Source: G963663315 sp965208975 (GTDB lineage Bacteria > Pseudomonadota > Gammaproteobacteria > Arenicellales > Poriferihabitantaceae). Taken from it: 64,000 bases of DNA. Each line of letters starts with the position of its first letter. The first letter of the stretch is position 1. Below are positions 18,001 through 27,502 of the stretch, piece by piece. Where the stretch lies: the NCBI GenBank assembly GCA_965208975.1, contig CBDBQH010000003.1:1116001-1180000 (forward strand), written 5' to 3'. A model generated the notes under the pieces. The model did not search any database. It was given only the letters and a program-made list of their open reading frames with translations, and was not told the DNA's origin. The translations under genes were made by a program, and so were the position numbers.

Positions 18001-18243
18001 CGCGAGTTGGTGCGAACGGTACAGGATGCCCGCAAATCGGCGGACCTTGCGATTTCAGACAGGATTTCTCTGTGTATTACCGGAACACCGAGAGTATGCG
18101 CCGCGCTGCATCAGCATCGTGAAACCATCCTCGCCGAGACCCTGGCGGTGGAACTGGTGGACTCGCTGGAGGGAGGGTTTACGGTCGAACGGTCTCTGGA
18201 CGATGATAGCTGGGTCATATCGCTGAAATCCGTAAAAAACTGA
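15088..18243 (+). CDS. ileS: Isoleucyl-tRNA synthetase, type 2 with GXHH signature
   Basis: This class I synthetase has 1051 residues. That length, the sequence PPTANGKPGIHHVLARTFKD and the C-terminal domain without a zinc finger suit IleRS2, the eukaryote-like, mupirocin-resistant type. KMSKS is at residues 599-603. The usual HXGH signature is G-I-H-H at 61-64, the altered form described for hyper-resistant bacterial IleRS2. TAAGGA precedes the ATG. I see no second IleRS in the window, so whether this is the sole copy is unknown. cas6 follows 30 bases downstream. Confidence 0.93.
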   Translation: MTRNEQEFDDVQGRYNGPELEKSVLEFWERNAIFEKTLQQSEGRPRFSFNEGPPTANGKPGIHHVLARTFKDIYPRFKTMRGFHAPRKGGWDTHGLPVEHEIEKQLGIFDKKEIEKQVGVTEFTRRCRESVMTYIGEWETLTRRMGHWVNLDEAYYTLDNQYIESVWNLLQRIWNKGLIYKGYKVVPYDPRIGATLSSHEVAQGYKEVEDPSVTVRFRLKGEANTSFLVWTTTPWTLPSNLLLAVGEDIDYAWVRHNDETLILACTRIESYFTEQGRPCEIIRTVKGSELVGLRYERLFDWLNIESGDCFRVVSADFVSTEDGAGIVHTAPAYGVDDLALGQREGLPVVHGVGLDGCFKPQAAPVAGLFFKEADPVIIQLLDSQGNLFTNETTLHNYPFGWRTGDPLIYYAKEAWYIKTTAIKERMVALNKTIHWVPATIRDGRFGHWLENNVDWALSRERFWGTPLPVWTDDQGDFICIGSLDELETLTGQSMRDTDLHRPQIDEVTFVREGRTYHRVPEVIDCWFDSGAMTYAQWHYPFENQDIFARHFPADYICEAIDQTRGWFYTLHAIAALVDDSVAYKNCVCLSHIVDKHGKKMSKSQGNIVNPYDVFDVVGVDALRWLFLARTAPDAQKRISVEIVREVAATFINTLWNTWSFFILYARLDKFDASRQVARADRPQIDRWALALAHQTLKTVTESLDRYDAFGAGQAIEKLVDQLSNWYVRRNRRRFWKSDDGDDKQAAYLTLHECLDLIARMIAPFMPFLSEAFYHNLGKYDSGHKQSVHLAAWPKWNAESLDSDLVDEMDVVQTIVGLGRSAREQSRVRVRQPLSQMLVSSTDESARCTLRKHERQILEELNIKSIDFIRSDEDLIRYTIQPNFPRLGKRYGKLMPAIKAALAEADGNRVARQIQDGKVFELEIEGREIVFESEDIQLLTSSAQGFAACSGQGYLVALKTSLDNELLIEGVARELVRTVQDARKSADLAISDRISLCITGTPRVCAALHQHRETILAETLAVELVDSLEGGFTVERSLDDDSWVISLKSVKN

Positions 18244-18273
18244 ACAACCCGATTTGACAGTGGTGATCGCACA

Positions 18274-19218
18274 TTGAACGAACCCCGATTACCACTGGCA
18301 CATTATCAGTTCAGGTTTCGCGCGCAAGGAGTCGTGCGCTTACCGGATTATGCGGGCTCCGCCTGGCGTGGAGTGTTCGGCAACAGCTTGAAGAAACTGG
18401 TCTGCGTGACTCGCGAACCGCGCTGCGAACCCTGCTTGCTGTATCGTAACTGCGTCTATCCATATATATTTGAAACACCACCGGATCCCGGTGTCGGGAA
18501 GCTGCGGAATTATAATGCGGCGCCCCATCCATTCGTATTGTGTCCGGGCAACACGATGCGCGGTCATCTGGCATCAAATACCGAGCATAGCCTGGAGGTC
18601 ACCCTGTTCGGGCGCGGCAACTTGCATCTCCCGTATATTATCCATGCGCTGGATCGGGCCGCCGAACGGGGTATCGGGAAACGACGGGGAAAGCTTGAAC
18701 TGATTGAAATTCAACGATTGTCATGCGATCAATCCCTGATCATCTACAGGCCGGGTGAAAGCCTGCAAGCCCATCCCGCTGAATACATCAAAATTCCGGC
18801 ATGCCCGAAGCAGATCAAACTCCGGCTGATTACACCATTGCGTATCAAGTCCAGCGGACACCTTGTTACACCACAGAACTTCACTTTCCAGTCATTATTT
18901 TCATCCTTGTTGCGGCGTATTTCCCTGTTAAGCGCATTCCACAGCGATACGCCACTTGAAACCGATTTTGCAGGACTGACCCGGACCGCCAAAACCACCG
19001 TATCGGTAGTTGACAACGTATTGCGCTGGCAAGACTGGACTCGTTACTCCGGTCGCCAGCACGACCTGATGCAGTTGGGTGGTCTGGTTGGCAAGGTTGC
19101 ATTCGAGAGTGATAATCTTGCCCCTTTCTGGGCATATATCTGGCTGGGGCAATGGACCCATGCCGGTAAAAACACCAGCATGGGACTGGGTAAATATGAA
19201 ATTATTTCAACCGGTTAA
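18274..19218 (+). CDS. cas6: Cas6-type crRNA-processing endoribonuclease
   Basis: This 314-residue RAMP-fold protein begins with PRLPLAHYQFRFRAQGVVRL and has a C-x2-C-x5-C cluster (CEPCLLYRNC) near residue 50. It ends with the glycine-rich loop AGKNTSMGLGKYEI, characteristic of Cas6. It would cut pre-crRNA within each repeat, leaving an 8-nt handle (ATTAAGAC on this strand). The start is TTG at 18274. It follows ileS by 30 bases and leads the CRISPR gene set. Confidence 0.85.
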   Translation: MNEPRLPLAHYQFRFRAQGVVRLPDYAGSAWRGVFGNSLKKLVCVTREPRCEPCLLYRNCVYPYIFETPPDPGVGKLRNYNAAPHPFVLCPGNTMRGHLASNTEHSLEVTLFGRGNLHLPYIIHALDRAAERGIGKRRGKLELIEIQRLSCDQSLIIYRPGESLQAHPAEYIKIPACPKQIKLRLITPLRIKSSGHLVTPQNFTFQSLFSSLLRRISLLSAFHSDTPLETDFAGLTRTAKTTVSVVDNVLRWQDWTRYSGRQHDLMQLGGLVGKVAFESDNLAPFWAYIWLGQWTHAGKNTSMGLGKYEIISTG

Positions 19219-19224
19219 AAGTTT

Positions 19225-20430
19225 TTGAACGACAACCATCCAGCGCACTGCAATCGAACGGCGGGCGATTCCTCCGGCGATCAATTTCTGGATTATGAAA
19301 GACGGATATTGTTGTGTGTAACCGGATTATCCCCGCAGGTGGTTACTGAAACATTCTATGCTTTGGCGACGCAGGACAATCCATTCATACCGACAGAGGT
19401 CCATGTCGTTACCACCACCGAGGGCGCTCGTAGAATCCGCCAGACATTGCTGGATGAAAATCCACAGGAACAGCATTTCTATCGGTTATGCGATGACTTG
19501 GACCTGGACCCCGCCGGAATCCGGTTTGACACGGGTACAATCCATCGAATACCTGCGTTATTGTCCCCGGCAAACCGGCAACAAGAGGATGACAGTATGC
19601 TGCTGGAAGACATTCGCAGCATTGAAGACAATGAAGCGGCGGCCAACACAATTACCGGAGTTGTGCGTAATCTGACAGCTGATTCATCCGCCGCGGTCCA
19701 TGCCTCCATTGCAGGTGGTCGCAAAACCATGGGGTTTTATCTGGGTTACGCTATGAGCCTGTTCGCTCGTGAGCAGGACCGCCTGTCTCATGTTCTGGTA
19801 TCTTCGCCGTTTGAATCCCATCCCCGATTCTATTATCCGCCCGGAATCCCGAAGAAATTGCTGGATAAAAACGGTCGATCCATAGACACGGATTCAGCCC
19901 GTATCACGCTGGCAGATATTCCTTTCGTAAGATTACGCAATCATCTGGACGACAGCATTCTGGGAGAAAACAGAAGTTATTCCGAAACCGTATCCAGGAC
20001 ACAAAGCAATGTAAACCCGCCGGAATTGCTGATTGACTGCAATAGAAAAACGATAAGCTGTGGCGGGTTTCCTGTTGCGCTGCCTCCGAGCCTGATGGCT
20101 TTTTATGCCTGGTTTGCCAGGCGAGCAGTGGACGACAACCCCGGTATACACTGGAGTCAACCCAATGCGGCAACGGAATATCTGGCAGAATATTCGCGTA
20201 TGGTTGGCGAGTTCAGTGGAGACTATGACCAAGCCTGCGCCAGCCTGAAAAATGGCATGGACGACCAGTTTTATGATCCGAAAATCAGTAAAATCAACAA
20301 ACAGATCGAAAGCGCACTCGGCAAGGAACCGGCCAAGCCTTATTTGCTCAGCAACATCGGGATTGTGCCCGGGGCGCGGTATCGCTTGAAGGGACTGGGG
20401 CTGAAGAAGCGTCAGGCGCGGTTTCTGTGA
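19225..20430 (+). CDS. CARF-domain CRISPR accessory protein, NE0113 family
   Basis: The protein has 401 residues with a TTG start. The CARF signature appears as ILLCVTGLSPQVVTETFYAL (residues 28-47) and SIAGGRKTMGFYLGYAMSLF (161-180), matching the NE0113 family (Csm6-type ring nuclease group). This domain binds, and in this family probably cleaves, cyclic oligoadenylate made by Cas10. I find no R-x4-6-H HEPN motif in the C-terminal half, so an RNase effector role is not supported; damping the signal is more likely. A diverged copy of its last bases lies at 22149-22176, beyond the next gene. Confidence 0.75.
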   Translation: MNDNHPAHCNRTAGDSSGDQFLDYERRILLCVTGLSPQVVTETFYALATQDNPFIPTEVHVVTTTEGARRIRQTLLDENPQEQHFYRLCDDLDLDPAGIRFDTGTIHRIPALLSPANRQQEDDSMLLEDIRSIEDNEAAANTITGVVRNLTADSSAAVHASIAGGRKTMGFYLGYAMSLFAREQDRLSHVLVSSPFESHPRFYYPPGIPKKLLDKNGRSIDTDSARITLADIPFVRLRNHLDDSILGENRSYSETVSRTQSNVNPPELLIDCNRKTISCGGFPVALPPSLMAFYAWFARRAVDDNPGIHWSQPNAATEYLAEYSRMVGEFSGDYDQACASLKNGMDDQFYDPKISKINKQIESALGKEPAKPYLLSNIGIVPGARYRLKGLGLKKRQARFL

Positions 20431-20551
20431 GTGTTTATGATGGTAATCGGGATTTCACTCAATGCCTGCCCAATATCAATTCCATCGCTTGCGTACAACT
20501 GCATTGAATGGCATGATTTCCGAACCCCCCACTTGCTAAGGAACATGGACA

Positions 20552-22117
20552 ATGATCCGCCGTCAACTCCCGATCGGTATTCAGGATTTCCGCACCATGC
20601 GGGAACAGGGCTGTTACTATGTCGACAAGACTTCTCATATCCAACGGTTGATCACTCAGGGACGATACTATTTCCTCTCTCGCCCGCGCCGGTTCGGCAA
20701 GAGTCTCCTGATCGATACATTACAGGAACTGTTCGAGGGTAACGAATCCTTGTTCCGGAATCTTGACATCCATGAGCATTGGGACTGGTCGGTCAAACAC
20801 CCGGTGGTGCGGTTGAGTTTTGACGGAAAATACGACAATCCGGATGCTATTGATGGCGACATCGTTGATCAGCTGGATATAGCCGAACGCCAGTCTGGCC
20901 TTGAGCCAACCCAATCATCAGCGCCCGCGCCCAGACGGCTGCGAATGCTTCTGGACCGTCTGCACCGGGCCACCGGCCAACAGGCCGTGGTACTGGTCGA
21001 CGAATACGACAAACCGATCCTGGATGTCATTGACCGGCCTGAAATAGCGAAGGCCAACCGCGACTACCTGCGGGGGTTCTACGGCATCATCAAGGGTAGC
21101 GCCCGCGATGTCCGCTTCGTCTTCGTCACCGGAATCAGTATGTTCTCGAAAGTGAGCCTGTTTTCTGGTCTCAACAACCTCATAAACATCAGCCTCAATC
21201 CGAACTACGCCACCATCTGCGGCTATACCGACAGAGACCTGGATACCGTGTTCGCCCCGGAACTGTCCGGACTCGACCGGGACGAGATTCGGAAATGGTA
21301 CAACGGTTACCATTGGCTCGGAGATGAGAAACTTTACAACCCGTTCGACCTGCTACTACTGTTCAACAGTCGCAACTTCGAGGCCCACTGGTTCGAGACC
21401 GGCTCTCCCACCTTCCTGTTCCAGATGTTGATGGAGCGGGAGACCAGTCCATTGGAACTGGAAAACCTGACTACGGGCGCCACCGGGTTGTCGAAATTCG
21501 ATGTCGATGACATCACCATTGATGCCCTGTTGTTCCAGACCGGCTATCTGACCATTACGGAGAAGGAATGGGACGGCGCCCAAACCTTCTATACTCTGGA
21601 TTATCCCAACTTCGAGGTACGCCAGAGCCTGAACCAGGGGCTGCTGGGCTATCTGGGACGGCAAGGCAAGGAGGTATCGGACTCCGGCAAGGAACTGAGT
21701 CGTCTTCTGGTTGCCAACGACTTCGACCTGTTCACGGATCGCCTGAAATCATTCTTCGCAGGGATTCCGTACCAATGGCACAGCAGTGGCGATATTGCCC
21801 GTTACGAAGCCTGGTACGCCGGTATGCTGTATGCCTGTTTTTGCACCATCGGTCTGCACCTTCGGGTAGAGGATTCCTCAAGCCGGGGTCGGGCGGACAT
21901 GGTGGTATTACACGGCGGCCAAGTGTTCGTGTTCGAGTTCAAGATGGCTAATGGGGAAGGTGACAGTGACTCATCGGCCCAACAAGCCATTGAACAGATA
22001 CAGCAAAAAGGCTATGCCGACAAGTACCGGGACCGGGGCGAGCCGATTCACCTCATCGGCGTAGCGTTCAGCCCGGAAGAACGGAATCTGGTGGCAGTGA
22101 AAGTGGTTTTGGCCTGA
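20552..22117 (+). CDS. AAA-ATPase-like / PD-(D/E)XK nuclease protein, copy 1
   Basis: This 521-residue member of the AAA-ATPase_like plus PDDEXK_9 family has a P-loop region in FLSRPRRFGKSLLIDTLQ (about 42-59) and Walker B AVVLVDEYDKPILDV (about 144-158). The C-terminal nuclease motif is RADMVVLHGGQVFVFEFKMA, where D and E-x-K are the metal-binding core. The roles of such proteins are poorly known; they are common in genomes with many mobile elements. It interrupts the cas operon between the NE0113 gene and cmr1. GGTTTTGG/CCAAAACC (22105-22134) can form a hairpin over its stop codon. A paralogue of identical length lies at 36569-38134. Confidence 0.82.
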   Translation: MIRRQLPIGIQDFRTMREQGCYYVDKTSHIQRLITQGRYYFLSRPRRFGKSLLIDTLQELFEGNESLFRNLDIHEHWDWSVKHPVVRLSFDGKYDNPDAIDGDIVDQLDIAERQSGLEPTQSSAPAPRRLRMLLDRLHRATGQQAVVLVDEYDKPILDVIDRPEIAKANRDYLRGFYGIIKGSARDVRFVFVTGISMFSKVSLFSGLNNLINISLNPNYATICGYTDRDLDTVFAPELSGLDRDEIRKWYNGYHWLGDEKLYNPFDLLLLFNSRNFEAHWFETGSPTFLFQMLMERETSPLELENLTTGATGLSKFDVDDITIDALLFQTGYLTITEKEWDGAQTFYTLDYPNFEVRQSLNQGLLGYLGRQGKEVSDSGKELSRLLVANDFDLFTDRLKSFFAGIPYQWHSSGDIARYEAWYAGMLYACFCTIGLHLRVEDSSSRGRADMVVLHGGQVFVFEFKMANGEGDSDSSAQQAIEQIQQKGYADKYRDRGEPIHLIGVAFSPEERNLVAVKVVLA

Positions 22118-22148
22118 GAGTCGCGTCCAAAACCAAACCCAAACCACA

Positions 22149-22176
22149 TCAGGCGCGGTTCTTGTGAGTACTTTGA
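22149..22176. repeat. Diverged copy of the NE0113 gene 3' end
   Basis: The string TCAGGCGCGGTTCTTGTGAG here resembles TCAGGCGCGGTTTCTGTGAG spanning the stop codon of the CARF gene (20412-20431). The two copies bracket the AAA/PD-(D/E)XK gene, as would happen if that gene had been inserted with a duplicated target or joined by recombination. Confidence 0.55.
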
Positions 22177-22331
22177 CGGCAAGCTTGCCAGATGTGCGTG
22201 GGGCGAGCGATGATATGAAAATCAGGCAATGAAGCTTTACGATATTAAGGTATCACAATATGTAGTGTACTATCCTGCTTGGGTATTTTATTACGAGTGC
22301 CTGAAACCGGATACCTGAAAAACGTTGTCTG

Positions 22332-23426
22332 ATGACTGATCTTTCGGATAAAACCAGAAAATTCGAGACTAGAGAGTTTGCTCTTTGTTTTACTACGCCC
22401 GCATTTCTCGGCAACGCTGATCAGAATGGGCAGTGGCGTGTGCCGCCATTCAAGGCTGCCCTGCGTCAATGGTGGCGGATTACTGTAGCGAAGGATATCA
22501 ATTATTCGGTTGAGGAATTGCGTAGACGCGAGGGGTGTTTGTTTGGACATGTCCAACCCGGGCTAGAGGATAGGCAAAATGGAACTGCAGTCAATGCCCG
22601 GAAAAGCCAGGTGGAACTCCGCCTGGACCAGGACTTTATCCGGCCCCGATCAGACTGGCCAAAAGATAAGTTCTCAAGAATTAATAACCAGGTTACAAGT
22701 GATCTTTATCTAGGCTACGGCGCAATAAACCCTACAGGTCGTCGTCAATACTTGACCGATCAGGAGCAGGCAAAACTTCGGTTGCGATTCCCGAGCGAAC
22801 ACGCTGATTGTCTGGGTCGGACACTGGGTCTGATGGCCTGGTTCGGTACGCTGGGGTCGCGCTCACGTAATGGTTGGGGGTCTTTGCAGATGGCAACGTC
22901 GGACGGCAATGAAATTCCAGAGCTTTCGCATGAGACTTTGTCGCCCTATCTGCGCGAACTTTCGGACTGTCTGAAACTTGACTGGCCTCACGCGATTGGC
23001 ATGGATAATGGGCGCCCCCTGGTATGGCAGTCAGACCCTGTCGATTCATGGATGGAAGCAATTAACGTGTTGGCCAAACTCAAGAAAGCCATGCGAGACA
23101 AAGCCAAGGACAAGAACCCCGAAGAGATACAGATTGGAGGCATCCATCTGCTTGGCTACCCTGTCGGGGGGAAATTTAATCTTGGTAATAGTGGGCGCCT
23201 GGCAACACCTATCCGATTTAAGGTATGCAAGGAAAACAACCAATACCGCTGTCTGGCATTTCATATACCAACAGATTTCCCAGAGTCTTTACAAGATGAA
23301 TTGAATCTGAATAAAGAAAGTCGGGAATGGATCAAAAAAAATCAGATGAAAGTTTTCCGTGCAGTTCATCAGGTTATTGACAGTCAAGCTTCTTTCAATC
23401 GCATAGGCAGGATAGACAGTGCCTGA
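22332..23426 (+). CDS. cmr1: Cmr1, RAMP subunit of type III-B effector complex
   Basis: This 364-residue protein opens with the Cmr1 pattern LCFTTPAFLGNADQNGQW followed by RVPPFKAALRQWWR. It also has GLMAWFGTLGSRSRNGWGSL, the glycine-rich RAMP loop. Cmr1 sits at the distal end of the complex and contacts the 3' part of the target RNA. Its 3' end overlaps cas10 by eight bases. The gene starts a gapless cmr1-cas10-cmr3-cmr4-cmr5-cmr6 series. The 214-bp gap before it presumably holds a promoter or an attenuated read-through from the AAA gene. Confidence 0.88.
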   Translation: MTDLSDKTRKFETREFALCFTTPAFLGNADQNGQWRVPPFKAALRQWWRITVAKDINYSVEELRRREGCLFGHVQPGLEDRQNGTAVNARKSQVELRLDQDFIRPRSDWPKDKFSRINNQVTSDLYLGYGAINPTGRRQYLTDQEQAKLRLRFPSEHADCLGRTLGLMAWFGTLGSRSRNGWGSLQMATSDGNEIPELSHETLSPYLRELSDCLKLDWPHAIGMDNGRPLVWQSDPVDSWMEAINVLAKLKKAMRDKAKDKNPEEIQIGGIHLLGYPVGGKFNLGNSGRLATPIRFKVCKENNQYRCLAFHIPTDFPESLQDELNLNKESREWIKKNQMKVFRAVHQVIDSQASFNRIGRIDSA

Positions 23427-26310
23427 ATCACTTAACAACCGACTGTGGAAAGCTAAACTCGCCGCCTGGGTGCACGACCCCGCTGAGAAAGCTCTCGTAT
23501 TGTTGCGAGACCGTACTGGCCATGAATGGGGTACTGTGGCTGTCCTGCGCGAACAATTGCTTGGTAGCCGTGAAATGCCCGCTGACGTGACACGCCTGGT
23601 CAAGCGGGCGGACTGGTACGCTTCTGCCGCCGACCGTCCGCAATTTCCCACGGGCCAGAGCGATCATCGCTATGTGAAATGGACGCAGGTGGATTTTGCC
23701 AAGCAGCCCGTGTTGAAACACCCGCTAACCGGAGAGGATTTTGATCTCCCGCCCCTCGCTGATATTCCGGTTGATGAGCTCAAATCCATCAGCCAGTCTC
23801 ACTTTGAGTCCCTGATCCAGCGGGATGAATCCGATGCAGTAGACTGGCGCAGGACGCAGCTTGCCTACTGGCGGTTTGGCCCAGAAACCCCTACTAACCT
23901 TAACCTGGACGAAGACCTGGAGTTAAAACTGAACCACCTGTGGCAGAATCTGCCAGCCGACACCCGCATCCCGGACCATTCGATCTGGTCCCACCTTGAC
24001 AATGTTTCTGCGTTTGCCGGAGCGATGGCCGGGGATGCGACTGAGACTGCAAGTTTGCTCACGGTGAGTTTCGGCCCGGTACAGGGATTTATCGCTGAGG
24101 CTCGCAGTATTTCGGACTTGTGGGCCGGTTCGCACCTGCTATCCTGTATCGCTTGGGAGGGTATGCGTGTAGTGGCTGAGCAACTGGGGCCAGACGCGAT
24201 AGTATTCCCGAACCTGCGCGCTGTACCGCTGGTTGATGTCTGGCTACGCGACGATATGCAACTGAAATCGGAATTATTCCAAAATACCGACTGGGCTAAT
24301 AAAGATCAAGGTTCTGATGCCAACGCCCTTTTTTCTGCCGCATTACCAAACCGATTCGTCGCCATTGTGCCTGCGGACCAAGCGGCAGAATTGGGTCGCG
24401 CGATCAAAAATGCTGTGCAGGAGTATATTCAAAAAACAGGGCAGCAGGCAATGGACCGGGTGCTTGAAGAAATTGGCGAGGAACCTGCTGATCAACATTG
24501 TTACACTCAGTTGCGACTGCAACTGAAAGACTTTCCCGAGGTGCAATGGGCATCAATTCCCTGGTCATTGGCTGAAGGCCAGCCAGATAGCCGCGGACAT
24601 ATACCCGTTGATACAAGGGAATTGCGCTCCCTGCTGGGCGACTTTTACCCGGAACCGGAATCAGAGAAGCCCGGATTTCTCGGAAGCAGTGTCTGGCAGT
24701 TACTTGGACAAGAGATTTCTGTCGATGGGGTCCGTTTCTACAAGCCCAATCCGGGCGCTCTTTACCCGGCCATTTATGATCTGCTTGACCGCGTAGCATC
24801 CGCTACCAAAACAATACGTCCCTTCCGAGCATTATGCCAGGAAGGGTATCGCTCCACCTTGAATGGAGAACGTGAATGGCTGACACTGGATCAGGACGAA
24901 CTGCATCTGCCACCCGGGCAACGCGACCGTACCCTTTGGGCCCGATTAGCCAGCAAACATCCGGTCTGGGTGAAGAATGGCGAACATCTGGATGCTTTGA
25001 TGATGATAAAGCGGCTGTGGCCTACTTTATTTGTAGAAAAAGTCAGCGATATTCTGAATAATCAGAACATTCGCCGATATATTGTTTCAACACATACGCT
25101 GTCCCTGTCGGTCAGTCTGGATCAATGGATACAGGAGGGGCAATGCCGGTTATCACAGGAGCATCGTGCCGAGCTGGAGAATGTAGACCAGCGCACGGCG
25201 CTGCCTCGTCGCTTGCTCACTCGCATACGAAAGCTACGCGACCGGAACAGTCAAGAAGATGCTGAATTACTATGCCGCGCTTTACCGGGTTTGATGGACA
25301 GTGACAGACAAAAAGCAGAGCGTATTTCCAGTGATGTCTTTTCGACGAAGCCTGAAAACTATTACGGAATACTGCTATTCGATGGAGATCGCATGGGCGC
25401 CTGGGTTGCAGGCAACGAGCCGGATTATCTGATCCCTTTTGAGAAGTCCTGGCACCCGCAGATCAGGGACAGTGTCCAGCAACGTTTTGGAAAAAACCAG
25501 GATATTCGGAAATATCTGGAAGAATACCGCCCGTTATCGCCCGCGCGTCACCGGGCCATCTCCGAGGCGCTGAACGGGTTCTCTCTGGGTATCGCCCGTT
25601 ACGTAGTGGAAGAGCGTTATAAGGGTAAGTTGGTCTATGCCGGTGGCGATGATGTGATGGCCTTCGTTTGTGTGGATGATCTGCTGCCTGCAATGGAGTT
25701 ATTGAACTCTCTGTATTCGGGCCGTGACCTTCCCACTAACAGTGGAAATCCATGTATTGATTCACGTAATGGCTATGTACGTATACGGAGGCATCTGTTT
25801 GCGACTATGGGACAGAAGGCGACCGCTTCCTGTGGCGCCGTGATTGCACATCACCAGATTCCGTTGGGGTTGGTTATGCGGGAAGTCCGGGCTGCGGAGA
25901 AGTACGCCAAACAGTCCGGTGATCGTGATGCCTTCTGCCTGAAAATTCTCAAGCGGAGCGGCGGCGCCATTGCGGTGACCGAGAAATGGCGCCAAAATGG
26001 TGGAAGTGTGCCACAACTGATCCAGAGACTGGCGCACGCCCTTGCCGAAGAGAAAGCCTCGCGCCGCGCCGCCTATCATTCTGTGGCCTGGCTCCGGCAA
26101 CTGTCCCCCCATCCAGATGCGGACATGTTACGAACTGCACTCGGACACCAGTTTGTTCGACAAGGCATCTCGCAAGGACAGTCCCTGGCGCGCGATCTCG
26201 TTACCTTGACAGAAAAAGCCAAGTGCGAAAATCATCGTGACTACCTGTCGGACCTTCTGATGGTAAGCGAGTTTCTTGCCCGTGAAACCCGCATGGCCTC
26301 GGGCACATGA
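23419..26310 (+). CDS. cas10: Cas10 (Cmr2), large subunit and cyclic oligoadenylate synthase
   Basis: The protein has 963 residues with a GTG start. The N-terminal HD nuclease motif is intact (AAWVHDPAEKAL, H19-D20), and the Palm polymerase motif GGDD is intact at residues 742-745 (YAGGDDVMAF). The protein should therefore be able both to cleave single-stranded DNA and to make cyclic oligoadenylates when target RNA binds. The second messenger would serve the CARF proteins encoded nearby. The gene overlaps cmr1 by eight bases and is followed by cmr3 after ten bases. Confidence 0.92.
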   Translation: MPESLNNRLWKAKLAAWVHDPAEKALVLLRDRTGHEWGTVAVLREQLLGSREMPADVTRLVKRADWYASAADRPQFPTGQSDHRYVKWTQVDFAKQPVLKHPLTGEDFDLPPLADIPVDELKSISQSHFESLIQRDESDAVDWRRTQLAYWRFGPETPTNLNLDEDLELKLNHLWQNLPADTRIPDHSIWSHLDNVSAFAGAMAGDATETASLLTVSFGPVQGFIAEARSISDLWAGSHLLSCIAWEGMRVVAEQLGPDAIVFPNLRAVPLVDVWLRDDMQLKSELFQNTDWANKDQGSDANALFSAALPNRFVAIVPADQAAELGRAIKNAVQEYIQKTGQQAMDRVLEEIGEEPADQHCYTQLRLQLKDFPEVQWASIPWSLAEGQPDSRGHIPVDTRELRSLLGDFYPEPESEKPGFLGSSVWQLLGQEISVDGVRFYKPNPGALYPAIYDLLDRVASATKTIRPFRALCQEGYRSTLNGEREWLTLDQDELHLPPGQRDRTLWARLASKHPVWVKNGEHLDALMMIKRLWPTLFVEKVSDILNNQNIRRYIVSTHTLSLSVSLDQWIQEGQCRLSQEHRAELENVDQRTALPRRLLTRIRKLRDRNSQEDAELLCRALPGLMDSDRQKAERISSDVFSTKPENYYGILLFDGDRMGAWVAGNEPDYLIPFEKSWHPQIRDSVQQRFGKNQDIRKYLEEYRPLSPARHRAISEALNGFSLGIARYVVEERYKGKLVYAGGDDVMAFVCVDDLLPAMELLNSLYSGRDLPTNSGNPCIDSRNGYVRIRRHLFATMGQKATASCGAVIAHHQIPLGLVMREVRAAEKYAKQSGDRDAFCLKILKRSGGAIAVTEKWRQNGGSVPQLIQRLAHALAEEKASRRAAYHSVAWLRQLSPHPDADMLRTALGHQFVRQGISQGQSLARDLVTLTEKAKCENHRDYLSDLLMVSEFLARETRMASGT

Positions 26311-26320
26311 GAGAGTGAGC

Positions 26321-27502
26321 ATGAATACCACCTACTATTTTGTCGAAGCGCTGGATACCTGGAGTTTTCGAGGCAATCGTGCGTTCGGGGAATCAGGTTC
26401 GTATGGCGAAACAGTGTTTCCACCGCCCCCCTCGGTGATTGCAGGCGCATTTCGTTCGCTGCTGTTGGGTAGTATGTCCTCTGAGATCGGCGCATTTACC
26501 CGCGGGACCCCGCTTTCTGACCCTGCCCTTTCACGTATCCTGGGGACACCCGATGAGCCAGGCAGTTTCCGCGTCTCACTGGTCAGTCCGGCGAGGTGTG
26601 ACGGTGATGGAGGGGTTGAGCGGCTTACCCCATTGCCCGCTGATCTGGTGGTCGCAAATAAAGGAGAGTGTGTGTTGCAGATGAATCCTGAAAAGCGACC
26701 ACCAGAGCTATTATCCAGCGCTCCGTATTCTCTGCCATGCCTGCCGGTTCTTCGGCAAACCACACCAGCCAAACCTGAGTCGGGTTGGTTGCTGACGGGA
26801 GATGGACTAGCCAATTACCAATGCGGCGCATCTTTGAAACTCGAACATCTTGTCAGTCGTCACAGCCTGTGGGCCGAAGAGTTACGCATTGGAATTGGTA
26901 TGCAGGATACCAGCAGAAGCGCGGAGGAAGGCCAGCTGTTTTCACTCCAGCATACAGCGCCCTGTCACGGTGATGGAGGCGTTTCATCCGCGGAGCCGGG
27001 TCTACTGGTGGGACTGCAAGGCTGTGAAGAGCGGTTGCCAGATACAGGAATGCTACGTCTGGGAGGTGATGGACGCGGCGCTGTATTCAGACAAGTACAA
27101 TTTCCGGCGCCTTCTATTCCTGCAGAACAGATACAGAGTACCCATCAATTCAAACTGGTACTGCAAACCCCTGGACTATTTGGTCAGGGTTGGCTGCCGG
27201 ATGGTATACAGGATGAGGGTAAGAGTCTGGCGCTGGATTGGCAGGGACTACGTGCCCGACTGATTTGTGCCACGCTCCCCAGACATACTGTGATTTCGGG
27301 GTGGGATCTTGCATATCGGCGACCCAAATCGGCTCAGCGAGCAGTGCCTGCTGGCAGCGTGTATTGGTTCGAACTGTTGCAGGGAGATTTGCAGCAGCTT
27401 GACAAACTCGTCGACCAGGGATTATGGGCATTGGTCGGCGATAATATCGACAGACAGCGCGAAGCAGAAGGATACAATCGTGTTTTGATCGCAGCCGGAT
27501 GA
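26321..27502 (+). CDS. cmr3: Cmr3, RAMP subunit binding the crRNA 5' handle
   Basis: This 393-residue protein begins MNTTYYFVEALDTWSFRGNR, then VFPPPPSVIAGAFRSLLLG, the classical Cmr3 opening (a dTxxFR segment followed by FPPxPSxxxGAxRS). GAGAGTGAG precedes ATG 26321, which I prefer to a longer frame beginning inside cas10. With Cmr2 it recognises the crRNA 5' handle and caps the complex. It overlaps cmr4 by four bases. Confidence 0.87.
   Translation: MNTTYYFVEALDTWSFRGNRAFGESGSYGETVFPPPPSVIAGAFRSLLLGSMSSEIGAFTRGTPLSDPALSRILGTPDEPGSFRVSLVSPARCDGDGGVERLTPLPADLVVANKGECVLQMNPEKRPPELLSSAPYSLPCLPVLRQTTPAKPESGWLLTGDGLANYQCGASLKLEHLVSRHSLWAEELRIGIGMQDTSRSAEEGQLFSLQHTAPCHGDGGVSSAEPGLLVGLQGCEERLPDTGMLRLGGDGRGAVFRQVQFPAPSIPAEQIQSTHQFKLVLQTPGLFGQGWLPDGIQDEGKSLALDWQGLRARLICATLPRHTVISGWDLAYRRPKSAQRAVPAGSVYWFELLQGDLQQLDKLVDQGLWALVGDNIDRQREAEGYNRVLIAAG

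Noticed and set aside
22105..22134. GGTTTTGG/CCAAAACC hairpin over the stop of AAA/PD-(D/E)XK copy 1 as a terminator
   Set aside because: The stem is only 8 bp with no T-run behind it, and the same position in copy 2 lacks it; listed only as a note in the gene entry.
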